From: Isoetes taiwanensis
Lineage: Eukaryota > Streptophyta > Lycopodiopsida > Isoetales > Isoetaceae
DNA length: 64,000 nt
Assembly: GCA_021234155.1 (NCBI GenBank)
Contig: JAJEKV010000021.1
Span: 11,463,523 to 11,527,522 of the forward strand
Direction of reading: 5' to 3'
Shown: one piece after another, positions 1-11,004 of the stretch
Position numbering within the stretch: position 1 is the first letter of the stretch
Layout: each line of letters starts with the position of its first letter
Position numbers and translations under genes: made by a program
Notes under the pieces: model-generated
Seen by the model: the letters and a program-made list of their open reading frames with translations, nothing else
Told to the model about the DNA's origin: nothing
Database searches by the model: none

Positions 1-306
1 CGTTGTACATCACTGGCTCCCGCGTAAAATCCATGCCCAATTCTCACTCTGTCTAGGCTGCTGCTGTGGTTATGCTGTTGTTGCTGAATGTTGTGAACAT
101 ATCATTCTGTGGGCGAGCCAAAGCCTTGGACGTTCCCATTTTTGCATCATCCTATTCTTCCCCAATATACTTGTCTTTGCAATGACGGTTTTGGGCCCAA
201 AATCGCCCGCGACCCTTTTAGGCCCAATTTGAATCCGGGGCAAATTTTGAATCTCTCCCACAACGACCGACACACCGGGTGTTCGGTTTGAGTACTTCCA
301 GCAAGC

Positions 307-640
307 GGCTCCCCATCGGCGTAAATGTTGGATGTGGGTATGTTTAAGCCAATGCTAAATTGCAAAAATTAAGCTAAATCCACAAAACCGCCCGTGCGTA
401 ATTTTTTGTGGTGGCTATAACATGTCAACGACCGGATATACCACGGATATACCCATGCCTTCCAGCGTAAAACGGCTCCCCATCGATGTAAATGTCAGAT
501 GTGGGCATGTTTAAGCCAATGCTAAATTGCAAAAATCCGGTGGCTAAGTCCACAAAAATCCTCTTTATTTTGTTTGTGGTGTGGTCGTAACATGTCAAAG
601 ACCGTGATATACCACGGATATATCCATGGTTTAAACATGA
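307..640 (+). repeat. Tandem pair of ~165-bp monomers upstream of LINE copy 1
   Basis: Two diverged head-to-tail units, about 307-472 and 473-640. Each has GGCTCCCCATCG, then ATGTTTAAGCCAATGCTAA, a 'tccacaaaa' block, 'aacatgtcaa' and 'ataccacggatat'. They lie just before the first LINE-like coding remnants. They could be 5'-UTR monomers of the LINE or an unrelated minisatellite. Bases 1-306 show nothing I can name. Confidence 0.7.
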
Positions 641-1289
641 CGGCATCCAATATACACAACGCTCCAAACGGCTTCTATCTAGTACACTCTACTCGCCGAC
701 CCTGCAGATAAGTTGCTCCCCGTCCTCAGTTGAGACTCGATTATGAGCAGGCAGAGGACTACGCCGAGATGCTCATGGACGCCCTCCCAGTAATTCTGCA
801 GAACCTCCACACTAGAGCAGCAGACGCACCCGTGACTTCGCTATTATGGGATGCACGGACAGTGCTTTGGCAGACCCCCGCCGCCGCCGGTCGTCGGCAA
901 ACATTCCAGCCAGAACCGATGGTTTGATGCGGATCAGAAGAACGCAAGCGGCAGCTCAGCCACATTTCCGATCCAGTACCCGCTTACAAGCCACCACGCA
1001 TCCCGCCCCATCCGGAAGGACACAAAAGGCGGTACCTTTGCCAAGCATCGTGGGGAGATGTTCGCCTGGGCGGACACTCATCCTCTCCGAACCTTTTGGC
1101 GCAGTGCTTTCAAGGCCAGCCCGACCTTGGCTGGGACATCACACCCTGGGAACATGTATTTGCAGCTAACTGCATGACCCGGCCAGAGACGTGCGTACGC
1201 CATACCCCCACAGATGGCCCCCCTTGGTTCTCGTGGACGAGGATGTTGAGGAGGGCCGCAACGGCTAGCTAATGGGAAGGCAACCTCCC

Positions 1290-3125
1290 TCGATGGTATG
1301 CGTGCCGAGTTACTCAAGTGGGCGGCGCACCGCCAGTGCTTCTGGCCCTCACTACCGTTTCAACAGAGCATTGCAGAGGGTTCCCGACAATGGACCACAA
1401 GCGGGGTTGTTCCCATTCACAAGGCCGGGCGACCCACACCGGCCCGCCAATTAATGGACGATCATGGTCGGGCTTCGGTATTTGCCAAACCGCTGGCTGG
1501 CATTCTCGGCGGTAGTTGACCCGCCGGGCGGAGGATGTCGCGAGCCCTCACACAAAGCTTTTCGACCCCGCCACTCAACGCGATTGACCATATCTTTACG
1601 GCTGCGGGCGATTGAAGACAAACGGAATCATCGGCCGGACTTGTATTGTCGCTTTGTGGACTTCGCAAAGGCTTTTGATACGGTCCCCTGAAAAAGGCGT
1701 AGGCTGGACTTCGCCAATCGGGGCTCCCCGGGCCGCCTCGTCGCGAGCATGCCATATACAAGGTTGTATGAGAGTTGTTTTGGCAGGATGCGGTAGACGT
1801 GAGCCAAGCATTCACCCGAGTATATCGGTCCCGGGTTGCCCCCCTCTCGCCAACACTTTTGGCCTCTACATTGATCGCTTAGAGCCCCGGCTTCTCGAGC
1901 ATGGGGATGGCATACGACTTTTGCACTGTCATCCGCCCGGCTCATCTATCTATAAGGGACGATGTTGGCCTGCTGGCCCACACCCCGGCTATCACGATCT
2001 CACCGGATGCCCTAGACACATTTTGTCGCTTCCTGAGACATGCGCGTCAATCTGCCAAGACCGGGGTGGTTCTCATATCCTCTTCACGTCCACCCCATGC
2101 CTCCTCGCACTCACATATCGGGGGCGGCTGTGGGCGTCCACGCCCACCTACAAGTACCTAGGGGTGGAGTTCCCCTCCGCGCTCTTAGAGGCGTCTATCC
2201 GGCTATGGGTGGCAAATTTGGAAAAGCGCTTTATGCCATGCGTAACAACAAATCCCGACGAGCTATATGATTGGGGCCATCGGTCCACATCTGTTCGCAG
2301 ACCGGTCGAGCACCGTCCCTTACATGCGGGGGAGTCGAGGTTTGGGGCCCTGCGCTCTTTGGCGACTGGAATGACTTGGAGCAGTGTGCGAAGGCATTTT
2401 GGCACGGGCACTTGGGGTGAAACCTTCGTCCCCTATCGGTTCTGCTGCAGAAATCTGGATTCTTGCCGCCACGGCAGCCCTTGATAGACACATCGTCTAT
2501 TTTCGAGAAAGTGGTTACTATGGGTGATGCTCGGCTCCCTTTTTACCCGCTTACACTATGGCCATGAGTCCGCGTGGCTTAGGGCCCGCTGGAGGGTAAA
2601 GAGAGAGATCGAGTGGTTCGCCAGATGGAACGTCTGGAGAACCTGAATCGCATGTTGTAGGGCGCAACCCGATCGTGGCGACTGCCCGGGAGTACCTAGA
2701 TGCTTGTTTCCTTGGCAAACTCGGGGACCCCATTGCTCTAGAGCAGTCAAAATGGCCCATTACAAGGAGCACATCAACCCCTGTTAGCGGGGCCCACAGC
2801 TCACAGCGTTCCCGGTTTGCCCTCGAAAAGCCGCTAAGACTCATTGCCTCCATTCGCCGAGGTGCCCACCATCTTCGCGATCGAGGCCGGCGGGTGGATT
2901 GGGGAGCCCGCCGGGGACCGAGCTCTGTCGCTTTGTCAAACGGGTGCCATTGAGGATGAGTCTCACACTTTCGAGTTGCCCGGTGTTGATCGGATCCGGG
3001 CGGATACGCTTCCCTTAGTAATGCGGCGGGCGTGCCCGCCCATTTGCCGATGAACACACCGCGTCGATCGTGCCACAGGGGTCATACATCCAGAGGTACT
3101 CGGACCCGCGAGGTCACATTTGCCC
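1290..3125 (+). pseudogene. LINE reverse transcriptase and C-terminal domain, broken
   Basis: RT would copy the element RNA at the target site. Visible in shifting frames: WTTSGVVPIHKAGRP (about 1395-1440), FRPRHST (about 1560) and FVDFAKAFDTVP (about 1655-1690), all typical of the N-terminal RT core. Further on are FGLYIDRLE (about 1858) and TPTYKYLGVEF (about 2140-2170). A region encoding RLIASIRRGAHHL and a decayed Cys/His segment follows (2835-2990) and corresponds to the C-terminal domain seen intact at 38262-39188. The YADD segment is eroded near 1950. Multiple frameshifts and stops make this non-functional. Only the broad RT family can be assigned. Confidence 0.85.
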
Positions 3126-3227
3126 CTTTGTCCGTCCGTGACTAGGCACTACGGGGGGTGGTGCATGATTTGTATATATTGGGATGTTTACGCATTTTAT
3201 ATGATTAGCATGATTTGTCGCCCGGGC

Positions 3228-3376
3228 TGATTGTCGCCACGGTTTTCCCTCGAAAACCCTTGGGCGGGGTTTTTAATCCGGGCAAAGAATCCGCTTGTTT
3301 GCGTTTTAATATTGGGTCCCATAGACCGATTGGTCTCCGTGGACGATAAAAGTACCTTCCTTCCTTCCTTCCTTCC
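3228..3376 (+). other. LINE 3' UTR: stem-loop, short hairpin and tail
   Basis: A stem-loop around CCCTCGAAAACCC and GGCGGGGTTTTT is followed by a perfect 5-bp hairpin AGACC-gatt-GGTCT (3323-3336), then CGTGGACGATAAAA and the (CTTC)n tail. The order is the same in the other LINE 3' ends in this window. In R2-like LINEs such 3' structures are recognised by the RT; that role is an inference here. Confidence 0.7.
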
Positions 3377-4399
3377 AATCAAAAATCAACTCCTCAAATC
3401 AACAGTGGCCATCAATTTTTTTGTACTTCTGGTGCATGAATCTGGCTTTAAAGTAGCCTATTTGATTGATCAACCCTAATCAAACCTGCCAGACTTATCC
3501 ACGGGTAGAAAAAAAATGACAAAATTTCAAATAAATCTAGACCCAAGTGCATACAAAAACTGAATCATACACTTGAATCGGTACAAAAAATTGACCGGAT
3601 TAGGCTGAAGGATTAAATTTTCAAAGAAGGGCACTGAAGAGGAAGAGGAAGGGAGGGAGGAAGAATGAGAAAAAAAAAGGCTAGGATTGACTATGGCGGA
3701 GCAGGGGATGCGGCACCTCGGGATAAGGCAAGAGGTTATATAGCTGGAATAGATAAGGAGGATAAGGACTTCGGCCATAGCCATAGCCAGCACAGAGAGA
3801 AAATATCGAATCAGCGTTATGCAATTTTACGACTATGATCGTGTAAGAAATATTAATAAATATCTATAAGGTCGGATTTCCACTAGCGGCCGATTAAAAA
3901 AGGACCCATCATCATTTCCAGGCGGCAACAAGTTAATTCTTCTAGTTGCCAGCATTTTCTACTCCTAACAGTTCCACAAACGGCAACGACATAACATATT
4001 ATCGATTATTGAGCGCCTTTGTTGATCCTTAATCCCTTTACGGTTCTTCTGCTGGCAAGATTGATTCAGATCAGATAATTTTCCTTACTTCCATTGTTAT
4101 TCCAAAAGTTTCATATTTGCACAGGATTTGGGCCTCTTTATGGCTTGGATTATCAGTCATCTAAGAAAATCACTCTGTCAAGGATGATATGTTCCATCTA
4201 AATATGCTCAAAAACAAGGAGGGACTCCCTTAGCATACCACATAAGCAAAAACGTGAGCAAAAACGTGGTTTCACCTAGGAGGTGGAACCACTTACGAGC
4301 AGCCCCAAGATAGTGGGATTAAAACAGTGGTGATGGAATCTCCTTGTACATAGAATTGTGTGAGACAAGATACTGCAGCAGCAATAAGTTAGAATAGAG
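3377..4399. other. Unassigned AT-rich intergenic DNA
   Basis: No ORF with recognisable content, no structural RNA and no repeat family was identified. There is a purine-rich stretch at 3630-3680. Confidence 0.5.
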
Positions 4400-4435
4400 A
4401 TTCCTAGGATGGGTCCTATGACAACATATATATAT
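4400..4435 (+). repeat. 36-bp dispersed repeat (copy at 5853-5888)
   Basis: The block from 'attcctaggatggg' through 'cctatgacaac' and an AT run recurs at 5853-5888, where it forms the right arm and flank of the hairpin at 5806-5866. This copy lacks the left arm, which suggests a truncated copy of the same foldback element. Confidence 0.75.
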
Positions 4436-4959
4436 CGGCCGAAGTGAAGTGGTGTTCTCATTGAGCTTTGTAAAATCGTTGAGTACAAATTGAAATCGTT
4501 GAGTACAAATTGAAACCCCTACTGGAGTAGAACTTCTGAAAAACTTGAAATTTTAGTGCTCCGAAAACTAGACAATCATCGAGAGCATGATAAGACTAAG
4601 GAATACAAGATAAAAGATAATGTATCCGCCACATGGTCTATGCAAAGGTGAGAAAATTAGTAAATGCTTCTCATCCAGAATAGAGGGTGATTCTTCGCTA
4701 CTTGGTATAAGCAAGGGTAAGAACCCGCGACCGCTTCCCATCGGGATACAAACCCCCGCCCTTATGACAAATGGCCACCAACGTTCCAGAAGACTGCTAC
4801 TAGCATACATCTGCCAAGAAAAGAGTTGAAAGACAACGTGATGGCGCTGACAACTGAGCAAGCTGCAAGAAAGAACCTGCAGTGGAAAGAATGCAAAGGA
4901 GAATGACCCGTTAGAAAGTTAGGAGCTTCAAGCCCGACACGCGTCGGGCGCCAAATATC

Positions 4960-5345
4960 AAAATATAATAGCACTCTGAGGCTCCGGGCCATGCCGAGGA
5001 AGAAACAACAACACCAATCGGGAACCGGCCCGCTGAAAACCATCGCGGAAAAAGAAAACCATCCGATTAGTGCTGCCTCGGAGGCTACAGTGCCACGCCG
5101 AGAGGAAATCAATAACAAAGATTGTCTCGGAGGCTATGACACCATGCCGAGAAAAAAAAAAACTATGCGCATAAAGCCGACGCACACCGTGAGCCACAAC
5201 ATAGACAGATCCACACGGCCGCGGAAAATGAATAATAAATATTGTCCGAAAAAAAAATGAATTAAGTCACGAGGCTATAGCCATGCTAAGAAAGAATGAA
5301 ATGATAAGAAGTCGCTGAGGCTACTGAGCCACAATCGAGAAAAAA
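4960..5345 (+). repeat. Degenerate ~50-60-bp tandem repeat
   Basis: A recurring core GAGGCTAyrGCCAyGC followed by a 'cgaga' plus A-run appears near 5085, 5128, 5270 and 5316, with weaker echoes (for example around 5470). Spacing is irregular, as in an old, diverged minisatellite. It begins a long ORF-free A-rich tract. Confidence 0.55.
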
Positions 5346-5711
5346 ATGGAAATAAAAATATATATATCCTCAAAGAAGAAAGAAAGCACGAGGACATCAA
5401 GGTCGCAAGACGACCTGAAAAGTACAGAAGATTTGACAGACTCTGAGAAGAATGAGATAATGAGTAGGCCTCACAGGCTAAAGTGCCACATCCAGAAAAC
5501 TGATGAATAAGGACATATGCACTATCAAAAACATCGAAAGGAAACCACGGAAGATCAAGAGGCTACGAGGGACCCGAAAAATATGGAAACATAGACAAAG
5601 ATGGTCAACTGGACAAAAAGGAAAATGGAATAGAAAGGGATAATGAGAAAACAAAAAACGCTGATAAGGTCGTGATGTAGACAACCATCAAGGGAGGGAG
5701 GGCGAGGGAAA

Positions 5712-5797
5712 CCGGTAGGATAGAGAAGAAGCGTAAAACTAGCTCAAGAGAACTGATGACTAAAAAATGAAAATATGCTAAATAAATAGGAGTCCTA
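5712..5797 (+). repeat. Direct repeat, left copy (~85 bp)
   Basis: From GGTAGGATAGAGAAGAAGC to AAATAAATAGG this matches 10920-11004 with few differences and in the same orientation. The two copies bracket most of the A-rich tract. Confidence 0.8.
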
Positions 5798-5805
5798 GGG
5801 CGTGC

Positions 5806-5866
5806 CCCATCCCAGGAATGTCGGTTCTATTGCTATCTAATAGAACCGCGGCATTCCTAGGATGGG
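5806..5866. repeat. Long hairpin (foldback/MITE-like)
   Basis: The arms at 5806-5831 (CCCATCCCAGGAATG then CGGTTCTATT) and 5839-5866 (AATAGAACCG then CATTCCTAGGATGGG) pair over about 25 bp with few mismatches and a 7-nt loop. A second copy of the same hairpin lies at 14041-14091. It probably represents a small foldback element or the end of a larger one. Confidence 0.75.
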
Positions 5867-8800
5867 TCCTATGACAACATATATATATTCTACCGATAGA
5901 AGAGGAACAAATCTCAACATGGACAAAGAAAGAAAGGAAGCCAAAATGAAGAACCGCTCGAAAGCAAGGGAGAAATGAGACTATAAGGGTCACCAAATAA
6001 AGACGAAAACGTAATGCACATGTAAGGCAATGATAGAAAATATGGTAAAAGCGAACGACCACACAAAGCCCCAAGGTACGAGAGGGTGAACCCGCACAAA
6101 AGGAGAAAAAGAAGGACACAATGGGACACTATCGCGGAAGATGGAAGAGAAGCATAAAAAAATGAAGGAGCGGATGGAAAAGTGCAGAAGAGATGAGGAA
6201 AGGAACTCATGGTACAACAAAGAAACAGAAGCCATGAACCCGACGACATCAATAGAGTGGACGATGGCAAAATGGCCAATGCACCAATACATATTACACT
6301 AACAAAGATACAAAAATCCGAACTATCCTAACTAGCAAAAAAAAGACAAGGAGCAAGAAGACAAAGAAGGAACCGATGCAACTAAAGGAGTAAGGTGAAA
6401 GGAAACAACAAGCCAAAGGAAATCAATGAAGGGAACATGGCATACACAACCGAATAGAGAAATGCCATCAAATAGAGTTGCCGAGATAATGAGGAGCGTG
6501 ATAACAAAAGGAGCGCAACAACCCATAATGGAGCAAGTCGAATCTAATAGAACAGATTGAAAATGTGGAATAAGACAGGGAGAAACGAGTCCACAAGGAT
6601 CATTGCAAACAAAATGAAACAATGCAAAGAAGCTAATAGGACATATTGAGCAAAGCGTAACAAATCTAAAACAAAAAATAACAAAGGGTCAAAGCGAAAA
6701 CGTAAAAGCACAAAAACAGAGTAAAAAGGGCCAAAAGAATACCTAAATGACAAAAAGTAAAAAACCCTAAAAATAAAGAAACCTATTAACAAACTTGAAC
6801 AACCGTAAATAACTAAAGTACTTTAAAATTTGGAAATCCTAGAAAAAGTGAGCAACCAGGCTGAATCGAGCAACAAGGGTTAAACGTAATAAAAACATAG
6901 GATTATCAAATGCAAGAAGAGAACTAGGCAGAAAAAACGAAAAATTTGAAACCCATGGTACCAAAAATCTAAAGAGAGTACATAAAACATGGTAAAGAGT
7001 CAAATGAAGGCAATGGAGTTTGAAAAAGAGTAGCTTAAGGCAATGGTACAAAGAAGGCAAGATGAAAGTGCAAATGGAGCAAATGAAACGACAAAAAAAA
7101 AAAAGCAAGAAAGCTAATAGGAAATGACTAATTATCGAGACCAAAGGAACTTCCCATGACAAAAAGGGAATGGTGGTGATTTAGTAATTCAAAAAGGATG
7201 AAGCACATATAGGTGAAATGATCAAGGACACCAAAAGCTAAGGAGCAAATAAACCACTTTCGACTCTAAAGCATAGAATGTGGAAACCATGGAGCAATGT
7301 AGCAAAGAACAATGATAACTCAATGGAAAAAGCATCAAAACCCTGGTAAAAACATGACCCAAAATGGTCCGGAACCATGCAAAGAAAGCAAACCCAAGTG
7401 TACTACTAAATCTCACAGAATATAAACAACCACTATATAACCGACCATTAAGAAAATAGACAACGGATAAAACCATTAGCAAAGGCTAAGATATCGATTA
7501 ATCATTGCTTCACCGATGTTGTGAAAATACAACAAAGGATTGAATACAACTTGGTACAACGGGTTTGAACATAACAGATTGAAAAGCAGAGAAATAAGTA
7601 ACAAATGAGCAATAGAAGACGTAACAAGTTGGCAAAAAGGATGACTAGAATAGATCAGGTGAGGGTTACAAATCAAGAAGAAAGGGCTAAGCAAGGCTAA
7701 TAGAGTAAAGACAATTCAAAAGGTTAATTGAATAAAAAAACGAAAAGGAACTTGAGCGAATAGATTAAAAAAAAGAAGAATGAAGGCTCGACCAACCAAT
7801 AAACAAACAAAAGAAAACACATATGAGACTAATGAAATGTGGATCAAAAAATAAATAGAAAGGTGAACTAAAAAGGAACTAAAATAGCTAAAAAGAAGTC
7901 AACGAGAATACATGGAGCAAATGGCTAAATACAGAATGAGTGAAAGACTAGTCGACAAAGGAAACACGCATAAAACATGATGCCAAACCGGACAGACCAA
8001 TATGAGCGAAAAATTAGTATCAACCGAACTACATATATAGGGGAGCAAGATCAACGAGAAAAAGTTCAAAGATGTTGAAACAAAGGGTAATGACGTGAAC
8101 CCGGAGGGACCAAAGATAACTGAAAAAAAACCAACCAGGCCCCAAATTATGGGAGGACGAAAAATAAGAACGTGAGCAAGAGTGGCACGAAGGCAAAAAT
8201 AACGGAGCAACAAAAGGGGGCAAAGGAACAAATGTAACTGCAAATAGGATGACTCAAGCGAAGAATGGAGAACAAGGAACAACACGATAAACAACTAGAA
8301 AATTTATAGGCGACCCTATAAATGAATAGCTCAGTGAGATCCATAACTTGCAAACAACGCCCAAAGAAACTCTAATGCCAGAACACAAGATAGATAATCG
8401 AAACAACTAAGAAATCTGGAAAAACAACGATGGAGAGAACTATGTAATATATGCCATGAAAATGTGCACATCACCATAATGCCGCCACAAGCAGTCTCCA
8501 ATGAAAAAATTGCGATAGAAGAACTACAAATTGCCTCTAAAGGCTACCATGAGTGAAATAAGGACGCCATGCTTAATGCAGAGTCAAGAAGAAAGGGGCA
8601 CAAATACGAGTAGCGTCCAATAGAAGAATGAGCACCTTGAGCAAAATGACATACAACCTAAAAACTGAAAAAAGAGGGGATAAGCGCAAACATCCCCTAT
8701 CACGTGCCCACCAAATGGAAAACATCCAAAAGACCATAAGTTATGATAGTCCCAGACAAGAATGTAGTCATAAAAATTGGAAAACTAAAAAGATCGATCA

Positions 8801-10030
8801 ATTGAAAGCAGTCCAGCACTGACTAACACGCTATGTGAAACAAACTAAGAGAAAAGGGCAACAACATGATGAGTTATCACTATTAGCAAGTACGAATCTT
8901 ATAGAAGGATCTCAAGAAAAACGCAATATCAGTCAAAACACAATACAACCTCAGGGACATCTATAAAAAACACATACACAAGTGATGCAAACTATAAAAG
9001 ACACGTACCCAAGTGATGCAACGAACCACCCAACCATGGAGTACTATACAACCACAAATATGGTTAAACTAATGACAATGAGAAAGATAAAAGCGCAAAA
9101 AATGCTCGACAAACAAAAGTTGTGAGTCCGTACACAATAGTTTGGGCATGCAATCTATAACCAGGTATAAAATATGACAAAAGGGAGGCCAGACCCTAAA
9201 CCCTTATATGGGCCTTCTAGACGGAGAGTAAAAAATATTGAGCCCATAGCACAATAAAATCCAATGCAAGTTTCACAAGAATCGAAAAATGAGAAAATAA
9301 AACACACCCTAGGTTGCGCTTTGAGAAAATCCACAAAAGAAAAATCGGCAGACCAATATTAGGAGAGCAAAGTATAACCTATCCCGAAAGCAATTAAATG
9401 AAACGAGAATCCGACAACACATCTTGGTTGCGCTTGAAAAAATCCACTAGGTTGCGCTTGAAGAAACCACAAAAAATTCGGGGGGGGCAACATTAGGAAA
9501 AAATGATTACAATATACCTAGTCAGAAACTCACGTGGTAGATGAATGAAATGAGAAAACAAAACCATACCTAGGTTGTGCTCGAAAAAATCCACAAGAAG
9601 AAAACGGCGAGCGAACATAGAAAGACGAAGTATCACATATCAAGGCATTTGAATGGAACGCGAATCCAACAACATATGTTGCCAAAAACTGATGAAGGCA
9701 TTTTATAAAATGGACAAAACATCTCCGGACAACAAATAAGGATAGGAAAATGTACTTGTCGTTAATATGAGGACTAAAGCCTAGATCTTTACAAAAGAAA
9801 TGCCTTAAAATAGGACTTTACTCACATGGGTCACTCTAAACAATTTAAGAAGAAGGATAAAATATCATGTAACGGCCCATATGTGACTAGCAACCCATGC
9901 GCTACAATGAAAGATACAAACATCCCCAAGACAATAGAATTTGAAAAAACCTTCCAATCACAAATAAAGATAAATACAACGCCAAAACATTGGACTCGAA
10001 AAATTGTTTCATTCGGAACTTGAACCTATG

Positions 10031-10919
10031 ACCACAGGAATAAAAAACCATTTGGCTATCCAATGTACCCTTATCAATTTGTATTAATAATATCATATTT
10101 TTTTGAAGAAGGCAAAAACGATTACAGAAACTGACTTACAGATGGGGAAGGTTTGCTTTGCGGTGAAGACTTCTAGGGTCGCGGCAACGAACTGAATCCA
10201 TGCAAGGATTCGATCCGAAGTTATTCTCGCCGGATCTTTGTGGCTAGAGTCCGGTCCTTGTTAACACGATCACGAGTCGATTCGACTCAAAAGCGGCCTT
10301 GACAAACGAATCATTTGGTCTCTATAAGCACCGACAACCCGGGAAAAGCGACGAGCCCTCATCTTTGAACATCAAAAGACACAAAATCAATATGAACGAG
10401 CAGGGTTTCGGGGCTTGCAACCATCGATTTATGCTAAACCACGGATCACATCTCGCAAAGTGGAATACAAAAGGTATCAATATTATCCCAAGATGCCCCG
10501 TGTTCCGAGAAAGACTCCTTTGCAACCATCGATTCATGCTTTGTGCTCTAGCAAGATCGGGAAGAAAAATGATTGAAAAACGTCCCACGAATATATTGAG
10601 TGGTCCACCAGATCATACAAACCAAAAGAACTGGATTCCCGCAAGACCCTCACCGCTAAGAACCCATTCAAAATAGAAAACCAAGAAAACCACGAAGGCT
10701 TAGCGGGAACCGGTCGGTTTGGCGATAGTGGCGAATCAAAGCCAAAGGAAGAGCCCCCGAAAAGCCAAAGAAAACTCGCAGAGAAAGGAAAAGGATGCTA
10801 CATTCAATCTCAAAAGCATAGAAACGCAAAAGGACATGATCACCAGACCAGAAATTTTAGCAGATTGTGCAATAAAGATCAAACATAGGAATAGTCTTTG
10901 AACGGTAGATTATCCAACT
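10031..10919. other. Unassigned sequence
   Basis: No coding region could be supported. A short block CAACCATCGATTyATGCT occurs twice (about 10428 and 10521). The sequence is less A-rich and more mixed than the preceding tract. Confidence 0.4.
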
Positions 10920-11004
10920 GGTAGGATAGAGAAGAAGCAGAAAACTAGCTCAAGAGAACGCCGATGACGAAAAAATGAAAATATGCTAAATAAATAGGGA
11001 GTCC
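10920..11004 (+). repeat. Direct repeat, right copy (~85 bp)
   Basis: Matches 5712-5797 through the shared blocks 'gaaaactagctcaagagaac' and 'atgaaaatatgctaaataaa'. Possible relict terminal repeats of an element spanning 5712-11004. I see no primer-binding site or polypurine tract that would prove this. Confidence 0.75.

Larger units (their letters stand above)
690..3376 (+). mobile_element. LINE copy 1, decayed, with (CTTC)n tail
   Basis: A non-LTR retrotransposon remnant. Reverse-transcriptase pieces are scattered over three frames, followed by a C-terminal domain, a structured 3' UTR (3228-3351) and a (CTTC)n tail at 3355-3376. It is GC-rich compared with the AT-rich flanks and full of frameshifts. 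The 5' boundary is uncertain because I could not find a target-site duplication. The 3' UTR is of the same type as those at 23760, 39210 and 51960, so these belong to one superfamily. Confidence 0.85.
5000..10030 (+). other. ORF-poor tract, A-rich on the plus strand
   Basis: For about 5 kb the plus strand is strongly A-rich and T-poor; many 60-base lines are about half A with few T. The minus strand therefore gives long chance frames rich in Phe, Leu and Ser with no family motif, and I do not call them genes. The strand asymmetry contrasts with both flanks. It could be the internal region of a decayed retroelement, since A-richness of the sense strand is common in plant LTR elements, or an expanded degenerate satellite. 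No RT, integrase, protease or gag motif could be found. Confidence 0.55.

Noticed and set aside
4568-8353. Many minus-strand frames of 60-130 codons rich in Phe, Leu and Ser, some looking like membrane proteins
   Set aside because: They follow from the A-rich plus strand, overlap one another in different frames, and show no motif.
10165-10300. Plastid or mitochondrial tRNA insertion ('gcaaggattcgatccg')
   Set aside because: A single box-like match without a cloverleaf or organellar flanks.
5712-11004. Endogenous pararetrovirus
   Set aside because: No RT, movement-protein or coat-type motif and no long frame; composition alone is not evidence.
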